DNA of 64,000 nucleotides. Origin: Urinicoccus timonensis (GTDB lineage: Bacteria > Bacillota > Clostridia > Tissierellales > Peptoniphilaceae). Of the stretch, positions 33,864 through 41,552 are shown in pieces. Location: assembly GCF_900232945.1 (NCBI RefSeq), contig NZ_OCTU01000001.1:431613-495612 (forward strand), given 5' to 3'. A model generated the notes under the pieces. It saw only the letters and a list, made by a program, of their open reading frames with translations, searched no databases and was not told the origin of the DNA. Each line of letters begins with the position of its first letter. The stretch's first letter is position 1. The position numbers and the translations under genes were made by a program.

Positions 33864-34580
33864 ATGGAGTTAGAAAATATCTATAACCAATTTTCCAAAC
33901 ACCTGGTGGAACAATTGAAATATGACAAGGTCTCAGACATTGTTAAAAAATTTGTCCAACCCTATAAAAAACTCATGAGCTACTACACTTGTGCCATTAT
34001 GGAAGTTGAGACCAAGTTCAATGTCTTGAGCGAAGAATTGTCCATGCAGTATGACCGGAATCCCATTGAGTCCATCCGGACCCGGTTGAAGTCTCCCGAG
34101 AGTATCCGGGAAAAAATGATTCGTAAGGGCTTTCCTTTGACGGTGGAAAGCATTGAGGAAAACTTAAATGACATTGCCGGAGTCCGGATTATCTGCTCTT
34201 TTCCCTCGGACATCTATGCCTTGGCCGACTCTCTATTAAAACAAGATGACATCCACTTAATTGAAAAAAAAGACTACATTAAACATCCCAAGGCCAATGG
34301 CTACCGTAGTCTCCACCTTATTATTGAAATCCCCATCTACCTCCACGATACCAAAAAGATGATGAAGGTAGAGATCCAGTTTCGAACCATATCCATGGAT
34401 TGCTGGGCCAGTCTGGAACATAAAATTCGCTATAAAAAAGGCCTGCCTCAGTCTGATTTCATTGAAGAAGAGTTGGTGGAATGTGCAAAAATGAGTTCCA
34501 TCATTGATGCAAGAATGGAAAACCTCTATGCCATGGCTACAGACCTGGTCCAAAAAGACTCCAAAGAAGAAAAAAATTAG
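33864..34580 (+). CDS. Small alarmone synthetase (RelQ/YjbM-like)
   Basis: A 238-residue GTP pyrophosphokinase with only the synthetase domain, so it makes (p)ppGpp and has no hydrolase part. Motifs are IRTRLKSPESIREKMIRKG, DIAGVRIICSFPSDIY, DYIKHPKANGYRSLHLI and VEIQFRTISMDCWASLEHKI. The C-terminus carries the helical tail used in tetramer formation. Its placement after a radical SAM and before a VTT-domain gene ties alarmone synthesis to the same transcript. Confidence 0.93.
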   Translation: MELENIYNQFSKHLVEQLKYDKVSDIVKKFVQPYKKLMSYYTCAIMEVETKFNVLSEELSMQYDRNPIESIRTRLKSPESIREKMIRKGFPLTVESIEENLNDIAGVRIICSFPSDIYALADSLLKQDDIHLIEKKDYIKHPKANGYRSLHLIIEIPIYLHDTKKMMKVEIQFRTISMDCWASLEHKIRYKKGLPQSDFIEEELVECAKMSSIIDARMENLYAMATDLVQKDSKEEKN

Positions 34581-34597
34581 GCCCAAAGGAGGAAGCT

Positions 34598-35347
34598 ATG
34601 GGAAAACTTTTATCAAGGATTAAAGAAAAAATAGGCCCGGCCCCGGGAGAGCAAGGTCCAGACGAGTCCTTGGCCCCCTCCCAAAACCAGGTGGCCAAAC
34701 GACTTAAAAAAATTCAATTTATAGCCATCTTTTCCTTTCTCTGCGCCCTAGGAGTTTTAGTGGTCCACTTGAAGGGGAATGTCTCCATTGACTCCATAAC
34801 CAAGTCCACTGCTGACAACCCCCTGGTGTCTATCCTAATTTTACTCCTACTTTTTGCCATCAAGAGCTTCTCCATCATCATCCCCCTGCCCTCCCTTTAC
34901 CTGGCCAGCGGACTTCTTTTTTCTCCCCTAAAGGCTGTCCTGGTAAGCTACTTGGGTCTATCCATTAGCTTGACCATCCCCTATCTTTTAGGCCGGTGGT
35001 CTGGGACAGAGGAAATGGATTACTTAAAGAGTCGTTATCCCAAAATAGAAAAGCTCATTGCCATGCAGAAGAAAAATGAATTTTTAGCCAGCTTCATGAT
35101 CCGGATTATTGGCTGGTTCCCTTGTGACATCTTGAGTTTTTACTTTGGTGCCTGTCGAACAGCCTACAAGGTCTACCTACCTTCGGCCCTCCTGGGCTGC
35201 TCCATCGGAGTTATCACCAACACCCTCTTAGGGGATGTCCTTTTAGACCCACTTTCTTGGCAATTTATCCTCTTACTGGTTATTAAAATTCTTATTTCTG
35301 CCGGAGCTTTCGCTCTTGCCTATCATTTAAACAAGTCCAACGACTAA
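34598..35347 (+). CDS. TVP38/TMEM64 (VTT domain) membrane protein
   Basis: A 249-residue membrane protein of the DedA/VTT superfamily, implicated in lipid scrambling or envelope homeostasis. It has about six hydrophobic segments. The signature region SFSIIIPLPSLYLASGLLFSP is followed by LGLSISLTIPYLLGRWSG and RIIGWFPCDILSFYFGA, which fit the VTT core. The first 45 residues are charged and cytoplasmic. It starts 18 nt after the alarmone synthetase gene with AAAGGAGG in the gap. Confidence 0.88.
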   Translation: MGKLLSRIKEKIGPAPGEQGPDESLAPSQNQVAKRLKKIQFIAIFSFLCALGVLVVHLKGNVSIDSITKSTADNPLVSILILLLLFAIKSFSIIIPLPSLYLASGLLFSPLKAVLVSYLGLSISLTIPYLLGRWSGTEEMDYLKSRYPKIEKLIAMQKKNEFLASFMIRIIGWFPCDILSFYFGACRTAYKVYLPSALLGCSIGVITNTLLGDVLLDPLSWQFILLLVIKILISAGAFALAYHLNKSND

Positions 35348-35401
35348 TCAATCTTCCCCTTTAGCCTGCCAGTTGGAGGGGAAAGCGAAAGGTGTGAACC
35401 A

Positions 35402-36271
35402 ATGAAGCTTGCAATCCTAACTGACACAAATAGTGGAATCTCCTCCCAGGAAGCCCAAGAAAGAGGAGTCTTTCTTTTGGACATGCCCCTTATTATTGAT
35501 GATAAGGTCTACTATCAGGGGAAGAATTTAACGGACTCTGATTTCTGCCAAGCCCTGGAAGGCGACCAGTGCGTTACAACCTGCCACCCCTCCCTGGGAG
35601 ACCTGGCAAAAAGCTGGGAGGACCTCTTTAAGCAGGGTTTTGACCAAGTCATCTATATTCCCATGTCCAGTGCTTTAAGCAGCTCCTGTAGCTCTGCCAA
35701 ACTCCTGGCAGAATCCTATCCCGGCCGGGTCCATGTGGTGGATAACCATAGAATTTCCGTTACCCAAAAGGCCTCGGTTTTAAAAGCCTTGGCCCTGGCC
35801 CATAAAAATAAAAGCGGCCAAGAAATCAAGGAAGACTTAGAAAAAGAAGCCCTTAGGGCCACCATCTACCTCAGTGTCAATAACCTGGACTATTTAAAAA
35901 AAGGGGGCCGGGTGACTCCAGCAGCTGCAGCTATTGCCAGTGTTTTAAGTATTAAACCTATTTTAACCATCCAAGGAGAAAAAATCGACTCCTATGGACG
36001 GGTCCGGGGGCGGATCCAGCGTGCTCAAAAGAAGATGCTCTTGGCCATCCAAAAAGATTTAGAAGAGAAGTTTTCCCAAGAATCTTTGGACGACCTCAGC
36101 CTGGGCCTAACGGGCTTTGGAATTTCTAAGGACCAGGAAGAAGCCTGGTTGGACCTGGCCCGAGAAGCCTTCCCGCAAGTCAGGATCCATTATGATCCCC
36201 TGCCAGCTAGCATTGCCAGCCATACAGGCCCGGGAGCCTTTGGAATCGGTCTTTCTCTGGACTCTATTTAA
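35402..36271 (+). CDS. DegV-family fatty-acid-binding protein
   Basis: A 289-residue DegV protein. These bind fatty acids and in Firmicutes (FakB) present them to the kinase FakA for phospholipid synthesis. It begins with LAILTDTNSGISSQEAQERG, carries TCHPSLGDLAKSW and YIPMSSALSSSCSSAKLLAE, and ends SHTGPGAFGIGL. All are typical, including the lipid-binding Thr/Ser positions. It is the last gene of the patatin operon, adding fatty acid handling to the theme. Confidence 0.93.
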   Translation: MKLAILTDTNSGISSQEAQERGVFLLDMPLIIDDKVYYQGKNLTDSDFCQALEGDQCVTTCHPSLGDLAKSWEDLFKQGFDQVIYIPMSSALSSSCSSAKLLAESYPGRVHVVDNHRISVTQKASVLKALALAHKNKSGQEIKEDLEKEALRATIYLSVNNLDYLKKGGRVTPAAAAIASVLSIKPILTIQGEKIDSYGRVRGRIQRAQKKMLLAIQKDLEEKFSQESLDDLSLGLTGFGISKDQEEAWLDLAREAFPQVRIHYDPLPASIASHTGPGAFGIGLSLDSI

Positions 36272-36285
36272 ATTTTTGCCCAATA

Positions 36286-36323
36286 AAAAAGATCCAAGAT
36301 GTCTAATCATCTTGGATCTTTTT
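36286..36323. terminator. Bidirectional terminator after DegV
   Basis: A 16-bp perfect stem (36286-36301 with 36308-36323, loop TCTAAT) with A and T runs at the ends. It serves the plus-strand operon and the minus-strand gene ending at 36341. Confidence 0.92.
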
Positions 36324-36340
36324 GTTTTATTTTCAGGGCC

Positions 36341-37333
36341 TTAATCATGCTTTTTATGAATATAGGGACGAATATCAATGATATTTTCTCCCTTTTCTTT
36401 CTTTTCCATATGGACCTTATCCAAAAGGTAGGAATAGAGCTCGTCATTTAAGAGGATGGCCTGGTTAAAGGGGTTAATGACAATGGGATGGTCTAAAAAA
36501 TCCTTTTGTTCATACTCCAAAATCAACTCCTTGGGATCCACCTCTTCCACATAATAGCCCATTTCATCCGAAAAAGTTGTCAGAACATTTTCTTCCTTGG
36601 TAAAGACGGGAATAAAGGTTTCGTCGTCCTTGGTATATAAAAGGCCTACCTGGGACAGGGGACTGAACTTCCGTCCCTTAATCTTAGGCAGTTGCTTGGT
36701 AATAAAGAGGGGCCCCTTTAAAATCCAATTGGCAATGGTATTGAAAAAGTGCTTTTTGTCCCCCTTACTGGCTTCTTCCATTAACTCTTCCATGGGACTG
36801 GACTCTTCTACTACTTCCTTTAGGGCCTGGGCCACAATTTTTTGCAGGGCCGGCCGGTTGGGAAAGTTGCTCAGGGCATTTTCCAAGACGCTTTTTAAGA
36901 CAAAGCGACCCATGGCGTGGAATTGGTCTATCATCTTTAATTCTTCAATAATAGCCCGGTACTCCTTGCTACTCTTGGCCTCTTCAAATCGTTCCATCAT
37001 CCGGTTAAAGAATGTCGTAAGGTAGAGGGGGAGGATATCCTTAAAGTCTGGCTCCTTTTCCACCCTTTTTATAGATACCAAAAAGACATCAATAGCATCC
37101 CGGGAGTCTATTTCTCCATAGGCCAATAAAAAGCCTTCAAATCCCCGAAAGACATAGCTAATCATGGTGTAGTTTACCCAGTCTCCCAAGATCTTGGCAC
37201 AGGATAGGTAGAGGTCCACATCTTGGGGGTCGATTTCTTTTAAAACAAGTTCTTCATAATCTTTTATATGGTCAAAGGAACGATCGAGAACTGGTTTAAG
37301 CTTTAAATAAGCATCCATTTTTTCTACTTGCAT
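36341..37333 (-). CDS. SseB-like domain protein, function unknown
   Basis: A 330-residue protein. The N-terminal 190 residues are helical and unassigned. The C-terminal 130 residues match the SseB N-terminal fold, with GRKFSPLSQVGLLYTKDDE, TFIPVFTKEENVLTTF and HPIVINPFNQAILLNDELY. SseB-type domains are poorly understood and often found in single-copy hypothetical proteins. No signal peptide or membrane segment is seen. A good GGAG motif precedes the ATG. Monocistronic. Confidence 0.7.
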   Translation of the reverse strand: MQVEKMDAYLKLKPVLDRSFDHIKDYEELVLKEIDPQDVDLYLSCAKILGDWVNYTMISYVFRGFEGFLLAYGEIDSRDAIDVFLVSIKRVEKEPDFKDILPLYLTTFFNRMMERFEEAKSSKEYRAIIEELKMIDQFHAMGRFVLKSVLENALSNFPNRPALQKIVAQALKEVVEESSPMEELMEEASKGDKKHFFNTIANWILKGPLFITKQLPKIKGRKFSPLSQVGLLYTKDDETFIPVFTKEENVLTTFSDEMGYYVEEVDPKELILEYEQKDFLDHPIVINPFNQAILLNDELYSYLLDKVHMEKKEKGENIIDIRPYIHKKHD

Positions 37334-37415
37334 CGATCTTCTCCTTTCATTTTTCTCTTAAGACCTAAGTATACTTTAACACACTTAGGGGGCAATGAAA
37401 AGAAAAAACCTTGGC

Positions 37416-37976
37416 CTAATCTTGGGATTCTTCTGGCTTAAAGCGGATAAATTCTTCAAAGTCTCGGTAGATTTTTTTGGATTCTTCCAGGTCCTCCACA
37501 GCCTTGGTTTTTTGGTCTACCCAATCCATGGCCTCCTTGGACAGGTGCTTGGCTGCAAAGGGATAGACCACCTTGTTTTCCTTTTCAGCATGGTCCCGCA
37601 AAAGGTGGACATAGGCCATAAGGTAGGAAAGGATCTCTAGACGGTTCTTGGGGCTGGGGTCTTGGCCATAGTCACCAATGGCCCCATCCAATTCCATGAC
37701 ATACTTCCTGGCCAAATTATGCTCTACAATCATCCCATGTTGGACTAATTTTACAGCCAAGTCTCCCAGGTCTTCCTCCATTCTTTTAAAGAGGTAGTCC
37801 TCCTCCTTTTGGTGGTGGTGCTGGTCACAATAGGTCCGGATAAAGGCCACCATCTTTTTCAGCTGGTCCAGGTCCAAGTCTTCCCCTTCCATCATGGATA
37901 GGGCCATGTCTTGGGCGTAGTCAGTAAAGGCCAGGATATTTTCGTGCTCTAATTCTAATCGTTGGATTGCATACAT
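37416..37976 (-). CDS. Hemerythrin HHE domain protein
   Basis: A 186-residue four-helix protein. The His/Glu ligands appear in the order typical of cation-binding hemerythrin domains: LELEHENILAFTDYA, YCDQHHHQKEEDYLF, VQHGMIVEHNLARKY and LRDHAEKENKVVYPF. It would bind a di-iron centre and could sense or scavenge O2 or NO, useful for an anaerobe. The start ATG overlaps the end of the upstream unknown gene by 22 nt, indicating coupling. Confidence 0.9.
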   Translation of the reverse strand: MYAIQRLELEHENILAFTDYAQDMALSMMEGEDLDLDQLKKMVAFIRTYCDQHHHQKEEDYLFKRMEEDLGDLAVKLVQHGMIVEHNLARKYVMELDGAIGDYGQDPSPKNRLEILSYLMAYVHLLRDHAEKENKVVYPFAAKHLSKEAMDWVDQKTKAVEDLEESKKIYRDFEEFIRFKPEESQD

Positions 37977-38506
37977 TTTTTCACCTCATATTTTCTTCCC
38001 CGAACTTGGACCCCACAAGAGGCAGCTTGGGCCAAGCCTTGAAGGTAGGCTTCTCTTAAGGCCCAATACTTGGCTGGATCTTGCCAGTACTGGCCATGAA
38101 CATCTTCTCTCAGGATCCAAGTCCAGGCATCTTCTTCTTGGCTTACAAGCTCCACCACCCGGTCGCAGGGCATCCCATCCAGGTAGTGGTTAGTCATGTG
38201 GGCAAAGACTGCCTGGGGTTTGGCTTCTAAATTCTCATTTCTTCCCTTATCTTCCATAAAGACCAATAGATCTTCAAATTGCCCCTTATCTGCTATTTCT
38301 TCTACCAGCTGGGCCAGGGTTTCTTCCACTTCCTGGATCCTCTGGGCCAAAAAGCCATGGATATTGGTCCCATCTACTATCTCTTCCAGGGGCCTCTTAT
38401 CTATACCCCGGATAGGTCTATTTAAAAATTTCTCACTAATTTCTTGGTTGATTTGGTCTTGCCAACGGATTTTTCCGTCCATTTGATAATGAATTGCTGC
38501 TAACAT
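37955..38506 (-). CDS. Unknown protein coupled to hemerythrin
   Basis: A 183-residue soluble protein, starting at the ATG at 38506 with AGGAGG seven bases before it. The frame extends further upstream to 38716, but that part runs into the insertion sequence and has no ribosome-binding site. It is mostly helical, with no recognised family. Notable pieces are FAHMTNHYLDGMPCDRVVEL and a His, Cys and Tyr-rich C-terminus (CGVQVRGRKYEVKKC). A metal or redox partner role with the hemerythrin is a guess based on overlap. Confidence 0.7.
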   Translation of the reverse strand: MLAAIHYQMDGKIRWQDQINQEISEKFLNRPIRGIDKRPLEEIVDGTNIHGFLAQRIQEVEETLAQLVEEIADKGQFEDLLVFMEDKGRNENLEAKPQAVFAHMTNHYLDGMPCDRVVELVSQEEDAWTWILREDVHGQYWQDPAKYWALREAYLQGLAQAASCGVQVRGRKYEVKKCMQSND

Positions 38507-38599
38507 TTTATCGCCTCCTAGGCTAGTGTAGCAAAAAGACCTGAGATTTTTCTGTAACAAATGTTTCATTTCAAAAAAATCCCCTGGAAGACCTTGGTC

Positions 38600-38647
38600 T
38601 GCACTGACCCCCAAAAGTTGGACCAAGAAATCCAACCTTTGGGGGTC
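38600..38647. repeat. Left inverted repeat and hairpin of the IS3-family element
   Basis: It starts TGCACTGACCCCCAAAAG. The block 38606-38622 is repeated in inverse at 38631-38647 with one mismatch, giving a hairpin that would block read-in transcription. The OrfA ATG is 6 nt further. Confidence 0.7.
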
Positions 38648-38652
38648 TTTTA

Positions 38653-39237
38653 ATGGCAAAATACAGTTACGAATTGAAGAAGAAAATCGTCGAGGAGTAC
38701 TTGTGTGGTAAAACAAGTTATCAAGCCTTAGTAATGAAATACCAAATCGAGAAGTCCGTTCTCAGGCTATGGATTAGCAATTACAAAAATTATGGCGATG
38801 AAGGCTTAATGCGCTCTAGAAATAATCGTGCGTATAGTGTAGAGTTTAAGTTAGAAGCCATTACACGCTATGAAACGAGCGAATGCAGCTACCGACAACT
38901 TGCCCTCGAACTCGGTTTGACGAATCCGTCCATGATTGTCAATTGGCGAAGACAGTACCGAGAGAAGGGCATCGAGGGGCTGCTCCCGCATAAGCGAGGG
39001 AGACCTGTGACAAAGAAAAATGACCACAACCAACCACCAAAAACTGTAAAGAAAAGCGAATCCATCGACGCCTCCACACGCGAAGCATTGGAAAATCGTA
39101 TCAAAGAATTAGAGGCAGAAAATCGGAAACTTACCATTCAAAAGATGTTCTGGGAACAGCTCAGGAGTTTGGAGAAAGAAGAAGCAATGAACAAAAGGCG
39201 AAGATTGTCTCCAAACTCCGAGAACAATTCCAACTAA
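38653..39237 (+). CDS. IS3-family transposase OrfA
   Basis: A 194-residue HTH protein. It carries two helix-turn-helix units (YSYELKKKIVEEYLCGKTSY and FKLEAITRYETSECSYRQLA) and a leucine-zipper-like C-terminal helix (ALENRIKELEAENRKL). This is the OrfA of IS3-type elements of the IS150 group. Its end overlaps the extended OrfB frame, so a -1 frameshift fusion OrfAB is expected. Confidence 0.92.
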   Translation: MAKYSYELKKKIVEEYLCGKTSYQALVMKYQIEKSVLRLWISNYKNYGDEGLMRSRNNRAYSVEFKLEAITRYETSECSYRQLALELGLTNPSMIVNWRRQYREKGIEGLLPHKRGRPVTKKNDHNQPPKTVKKSESIDASTREALENRIKELEAENRKLTIQKMFWEQLRSLEKEEAMNKRRRLSPNSENNSN

Positions 39238-39278
39238 TAGAGATTCTTGCCGCCATCCATTTCCCAAAGTCCACCTTT

Positions 39279-40079
39279 ATGTATTGGCAGAAAAAATGGT
39301 CCGAAGAAGACAAGGATCAATCCTTAAAAGACGAAATCCTTGTCATTCGGAGCCAACACAAAGACTATGGTTATCGCCGCATTCATCTGGAATTAAAGAA
39401 CCGGGGCCAGGTGGTGAACAAAAAGAAAGTGCAACGATTGGTCCAAGACATGGGTCTTCAAGTCCACTCCTATGGTAAGAAATACAAGAAGTACAATTCC
39501 TACAAAGGCGTCGTGGGGAAAATCAAGAAAAACCGAATCAACCGCCGGTTCAATACCAGCATCCCCTTGCAAAAAATTACCACAGACACCACAGAATTTA
39601 AATACTATGAAGAAGATAAGACCGGGAAACTTCAAACAAAGAAACTCTATCTCGACCCCTACATGGACATGTACAATCTGGAAATCATCAGTTACGTCCT
39701 ATCCGATCAGCCCAATGGAGTCACCATGCTGCAAGGTTTAGAAGTAGCCATTGAGCGAACAAAGGCCTGTCCTTATCGACGGACCTTTCACTCCGATCGT
39801 GGTTGGGGTTATCAAATGACCGCATACCAAGCCATGTTAGAAAAACATCATATTTTCCAAAGTATGTCAAGAAAAGGCAACTGCTATGACAATGCACCTA
39901 TGGAAAACTTCTTTAGCCTATTGAAAAGAGAAATCTACTATGGCCACAATTACCGTAGTCGTGAAGAACTGGTGCAGGCAATTGAGCAATATATCCGTTA
40001 CTACAACGAAGATCGAATCAAAGAAAAGTTAGGAGGTCTAAGTCCAAAGCAATACCGTGAACGCATGCAATCCGCATAG
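39279..40079 (+). CDS. IS3-family transposase OrfB (DDE integrase)
   Basis: A 266-residue DDE transposase. It has the HTH_21 region HKDYGYRRIHLELKNRGQ and then the integrase core. TTDTTEFKY holds the first Asp, TFHSDRGWGYQM the second, and RKGNCYDNAPMENFFSLLK the Glu. It ends in GGLSPKQYRERMQSA. The frame is open upstream of this ATG to before 39177 and encodes KLREQFQLIEILAAIHFPKS, the usual OrfB N-terminus. Translation therefore most likely enters by -1 frameshift from orfA near AACAAAAGGCG at 39190-39200. Confidence 0.93.
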   Translation: MYWQKKWSEEDKDQSLKDEILVIRSQHKDYGYRRIHLELKNRGQVVNKKKVQRLVQDMGLQVHSYGKKYKKYNSYKGVVGKIKKNRINRRFNTSIPLQKITTDTTEFKYYEEDKTGKLQTKKLYLDPYMDMYNLEIISYVLSDQPNGVTMLQGLEVAIERTKACPYRRTFHSDRGWGYQMTAYQAMLEKHHIFQSMSRKGNCYDNAPMENFFSLLKREIYYGHNYRSREELVQAIEQYIRYYNEDRIKEKLGGLSPKQYRERMQSA

Positions 40080-40102
40080 AACGAATGTTATGTAAAAATC
40101 AT

Positions 40103-40147
40103 AACCACCGGCTTAGCCGGTGGTTTGTTCTGCCCCTATAAGGGGCT
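40103..40147. repeat. Subterminal hairpins of the IS200-like element (tnpA 3' side)
   Basis: A perfect 10-bp hairpin AACCACCGGC-TTA-GCCGGTGGTT (40103-40125) and a second GCCCC-TATAA-GGGGC hairpin (40132-40147). IS200/IS605 elements end in such palindromes, which the transposase binds as single-stranded DNA. Confidence 0.75.
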
Positions 40148-40219
40148 GTTACCGGCAGCATTCCATGCTTTGAATTTTCTTACTCGTGCACCAATTTTCA
40201 CAGCTAGTGCTAAAGCACT

Positions 40220-40693
40220 TTATTTCTTGCTTTTGTTCACCGGCTCACCCGTAAACGGGTCTATAAATTCTTTCATACTGATTTGATCTGCCATGTAATC
40301 TTCTTTCAGCTGGTTTTTGATATAATCTTGTATTTTTTTTGCATTTTTTCCAGCTGTATCTACATAGTATCCTCGACACCAAAAATGTCTATTTCCGTAC
40401 TTATACTTTAGGTTTGCATGACGATCAAAAATAATCAAGCTACTTTTTCCTTTTAAATACCCCATGATTTGGGATATGCTATATTTTGGTGGAATCTCCA
40501 ACAACATATGGATATGATTGGGGCAACACTCTGCTTCAATAATGTTGATCTCTTTTCTTTCGCATAAATCTCGTAATATCTTTCCTATATCTTGCTTTAG
40601 GTTTCCATAGATAATTTGTCTCCTATATTTCGGAGCAAATACTATATGATACTTACAATTCCAAGATGTATGTGATAAACTATTTTTATCCAT
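40220..40693 (-). CDS. tnpA: IS200/IS605-family transposase TnpA
   Basis: A 157-residue HUH transposase of the Y1 type. The HUH motif is PNHIHMLLE with His60 and His62. The catalytic tyrosine is Tyr124 in KIQDYIKNQ. Other family marks are CKYHIVFAPKYRR and GNRHFWCRGYYVDTAG. The length is that of intact IS200 TnpA, and the ATG follows GGGAGG. It acts on single-stranded DNA. Confidence 0.95.
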   Translation of the reverse strand: MDKNSLSHTSWNCKYHIVFAPKYRRQIIYGNLKQDIGKILRDLCERKEINIIEAECCPNHIHMLLEIPPKYSISQIMGYLKGKSSLIIFDRHANLKYKYGNRHFWCRGYYVDTAGKNAKKIQDYIKNQLKEDYMADQISMKEFIDPFTGEPVNKSKK

Positions 40694-40787
40694 GTGGATG
40701 CCTCCCTTTTCTAAATATGCTACTGCCAGTAACTTATTTAGTATATCATGGGAGGCTTTTTTACTTGAAGCTAAAGCTTATTTTCCT

Positions 40788-40808
40788 ACCACCAGCATAG
40801 CTGGTGGT
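40788..40808. repeat. Subterminal hairpin of the IS200-like element (tnpA 5' side)
   Basis: A perfect 9-bp hairpin ACCACCAGC-ATA-GCTGGTGGT, similar to the palindrome at the other end. Confidence 0.75.
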
Positions 40809-40831
40809 TTTTTCATGCTAAAGCGTACAAT

Positions 40832-40863
40832 AAAAAATGCCAAAGGTAACCTTTGGCATTTTT
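40832..40863 (-). terminator. Terminator of the V-ATPase operon
   Basis: Stem AATGCCAAAGGT/ACCTTTGGCATT (40836-40860) is followed on the minus strand by TTTTATTG and lies directly after the ntpD stop codon. Confidence 0.9.
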
Positions 40864-40864
40864 C

Positions 40865-41551
40865 TCAAGCTTCTAATTCTTCAATTCTTCTTTTTCTTTT
40901 TTCTTCTTTTTCCTCTTCCTTGGAAATAATGTCCTTAACCTTCATCAACCTGGTGATGTTGGCCCGTTCATTTTCATCCAACTTGGCCCGAATATACTTT
41001 ACTGTGTCTTCTAAGTCTGGGATGGTTCTAAATTCCAAGGCGTTAACCCGGCGTCTGGTCTTTTCAATCTCATCTGCCATAAGCTGGGCGGCTTTTTCCT
41101 TTTGGGCCAGGTCCAAGAGTCTTTGGAGGACTTGGTTTAATTTCATCACGGCCTCATCTAAGTCGGCTGTTGTTTCCAAGTAGCCATAGGGAAGGCCAGA
41201 ATCATTGACTGCAATATCCTCTGTTTTAAAGGTCATCTTGGGAACCTGGACACTCATGACATTTTCCTCTTGAATGTCAAGATAGGTCCTCTTGATGGGA
41301 ATGGAGATGGCGGCTTCCAACATTTCTGGGCTCATTAGGGCCGAGGCCAATAAAAAGTCCTGGAAGGAAAGGGCCAGTTCTTTTTCCACTTCCCCCCTAA
41401 GGCGTTTATTTTCTTTGATCAAGTCGATAAATTGCCGCATAAGCTCATCCTGTTTATCTTTTAAAAGCTTGTGCCCCCGGGTGGAGGTAGACAGCCTTTT
41501 TTTCAACAAGGAGAGGTTCATCCGGGTAGGATTAACATTTAAAACAGTCAT
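40865..41551 (-). CDS. ntpD: V-type ATPase subunit D
   Basis: The 228-residue central-shaft subunit of the soluble V1 head. It is a long coiled coil with the conserved N-terminus VNPTRMNLSLLKKRLSTSTRGHKLLKDK and C-terminal IEKTRRRVNALEFRTIPDL, which are the standard marks. The tail KEEEKEEKRKRRIEELEA is highly charged. It is the last gene of the operon and starts 1 nt after ntpB. Confidence 0.96.
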   Translation of the reverse strand: MTVLNVNPTRMNLSLLKKRLSTSTRGHKLLKDKQDELMRQFIDLIKENKRLRGEVEKELALSFQDFLLASALMSPEMLEAAISIPIKRTYLDIQEENVMSVQVPKMTFKTEDIAVNDSGLPYGYLETTADLDEAVMKLNQVLQRLLDLAQKEKAAQLMADEIEKTRRRVNALEFRTIPDLEDTVKYIRAKLDENERANITRLMKVKDIISKEEEKEEKRKRRIEELEA

Positions 41552-41552
41552 A

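Larger units (their letters stand above)
38600..40095 (+). mobile_element. IS3-family insertion sequence, right end missing
   Basis: It contains orfA and orfB in overlapping frames and a clear left end. No inverse copy of the left end is found beyond orfB; the IS200-like element begins within about 25 nt. The right terminal repeat appears lost. Confidence 0.75.
40095..40820 (-). mobile_element. IS200/IS605-family insertion sequence (tnpA only)
   Basis: A single transposase gene framed by palindromes at 40103-40125 and 40788-40808. No tnpB is present. Exact ends cannot be fixed from one copy. Confidence 0.75.

Noticed and set aside
36117..36344. Plus-strand frame inside the DegV gene end
   Set aside because: Alternate-frame shadow of the DegV-family gene; it runs through a terminator.
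38507..38716. Upstream extension of the gene at 37955
   Set aside because: It would cross the end of the insertion sequence. The ATG at 38506 has AGGAGG and gives a sensible start.
40692..41183. 163-codon plus-strand frame beside the IS200-like element
   Set aside because: It is the antisense shadow of ntpD and the IS end; Ser/Phe-rich translation is typical of antisense frames.
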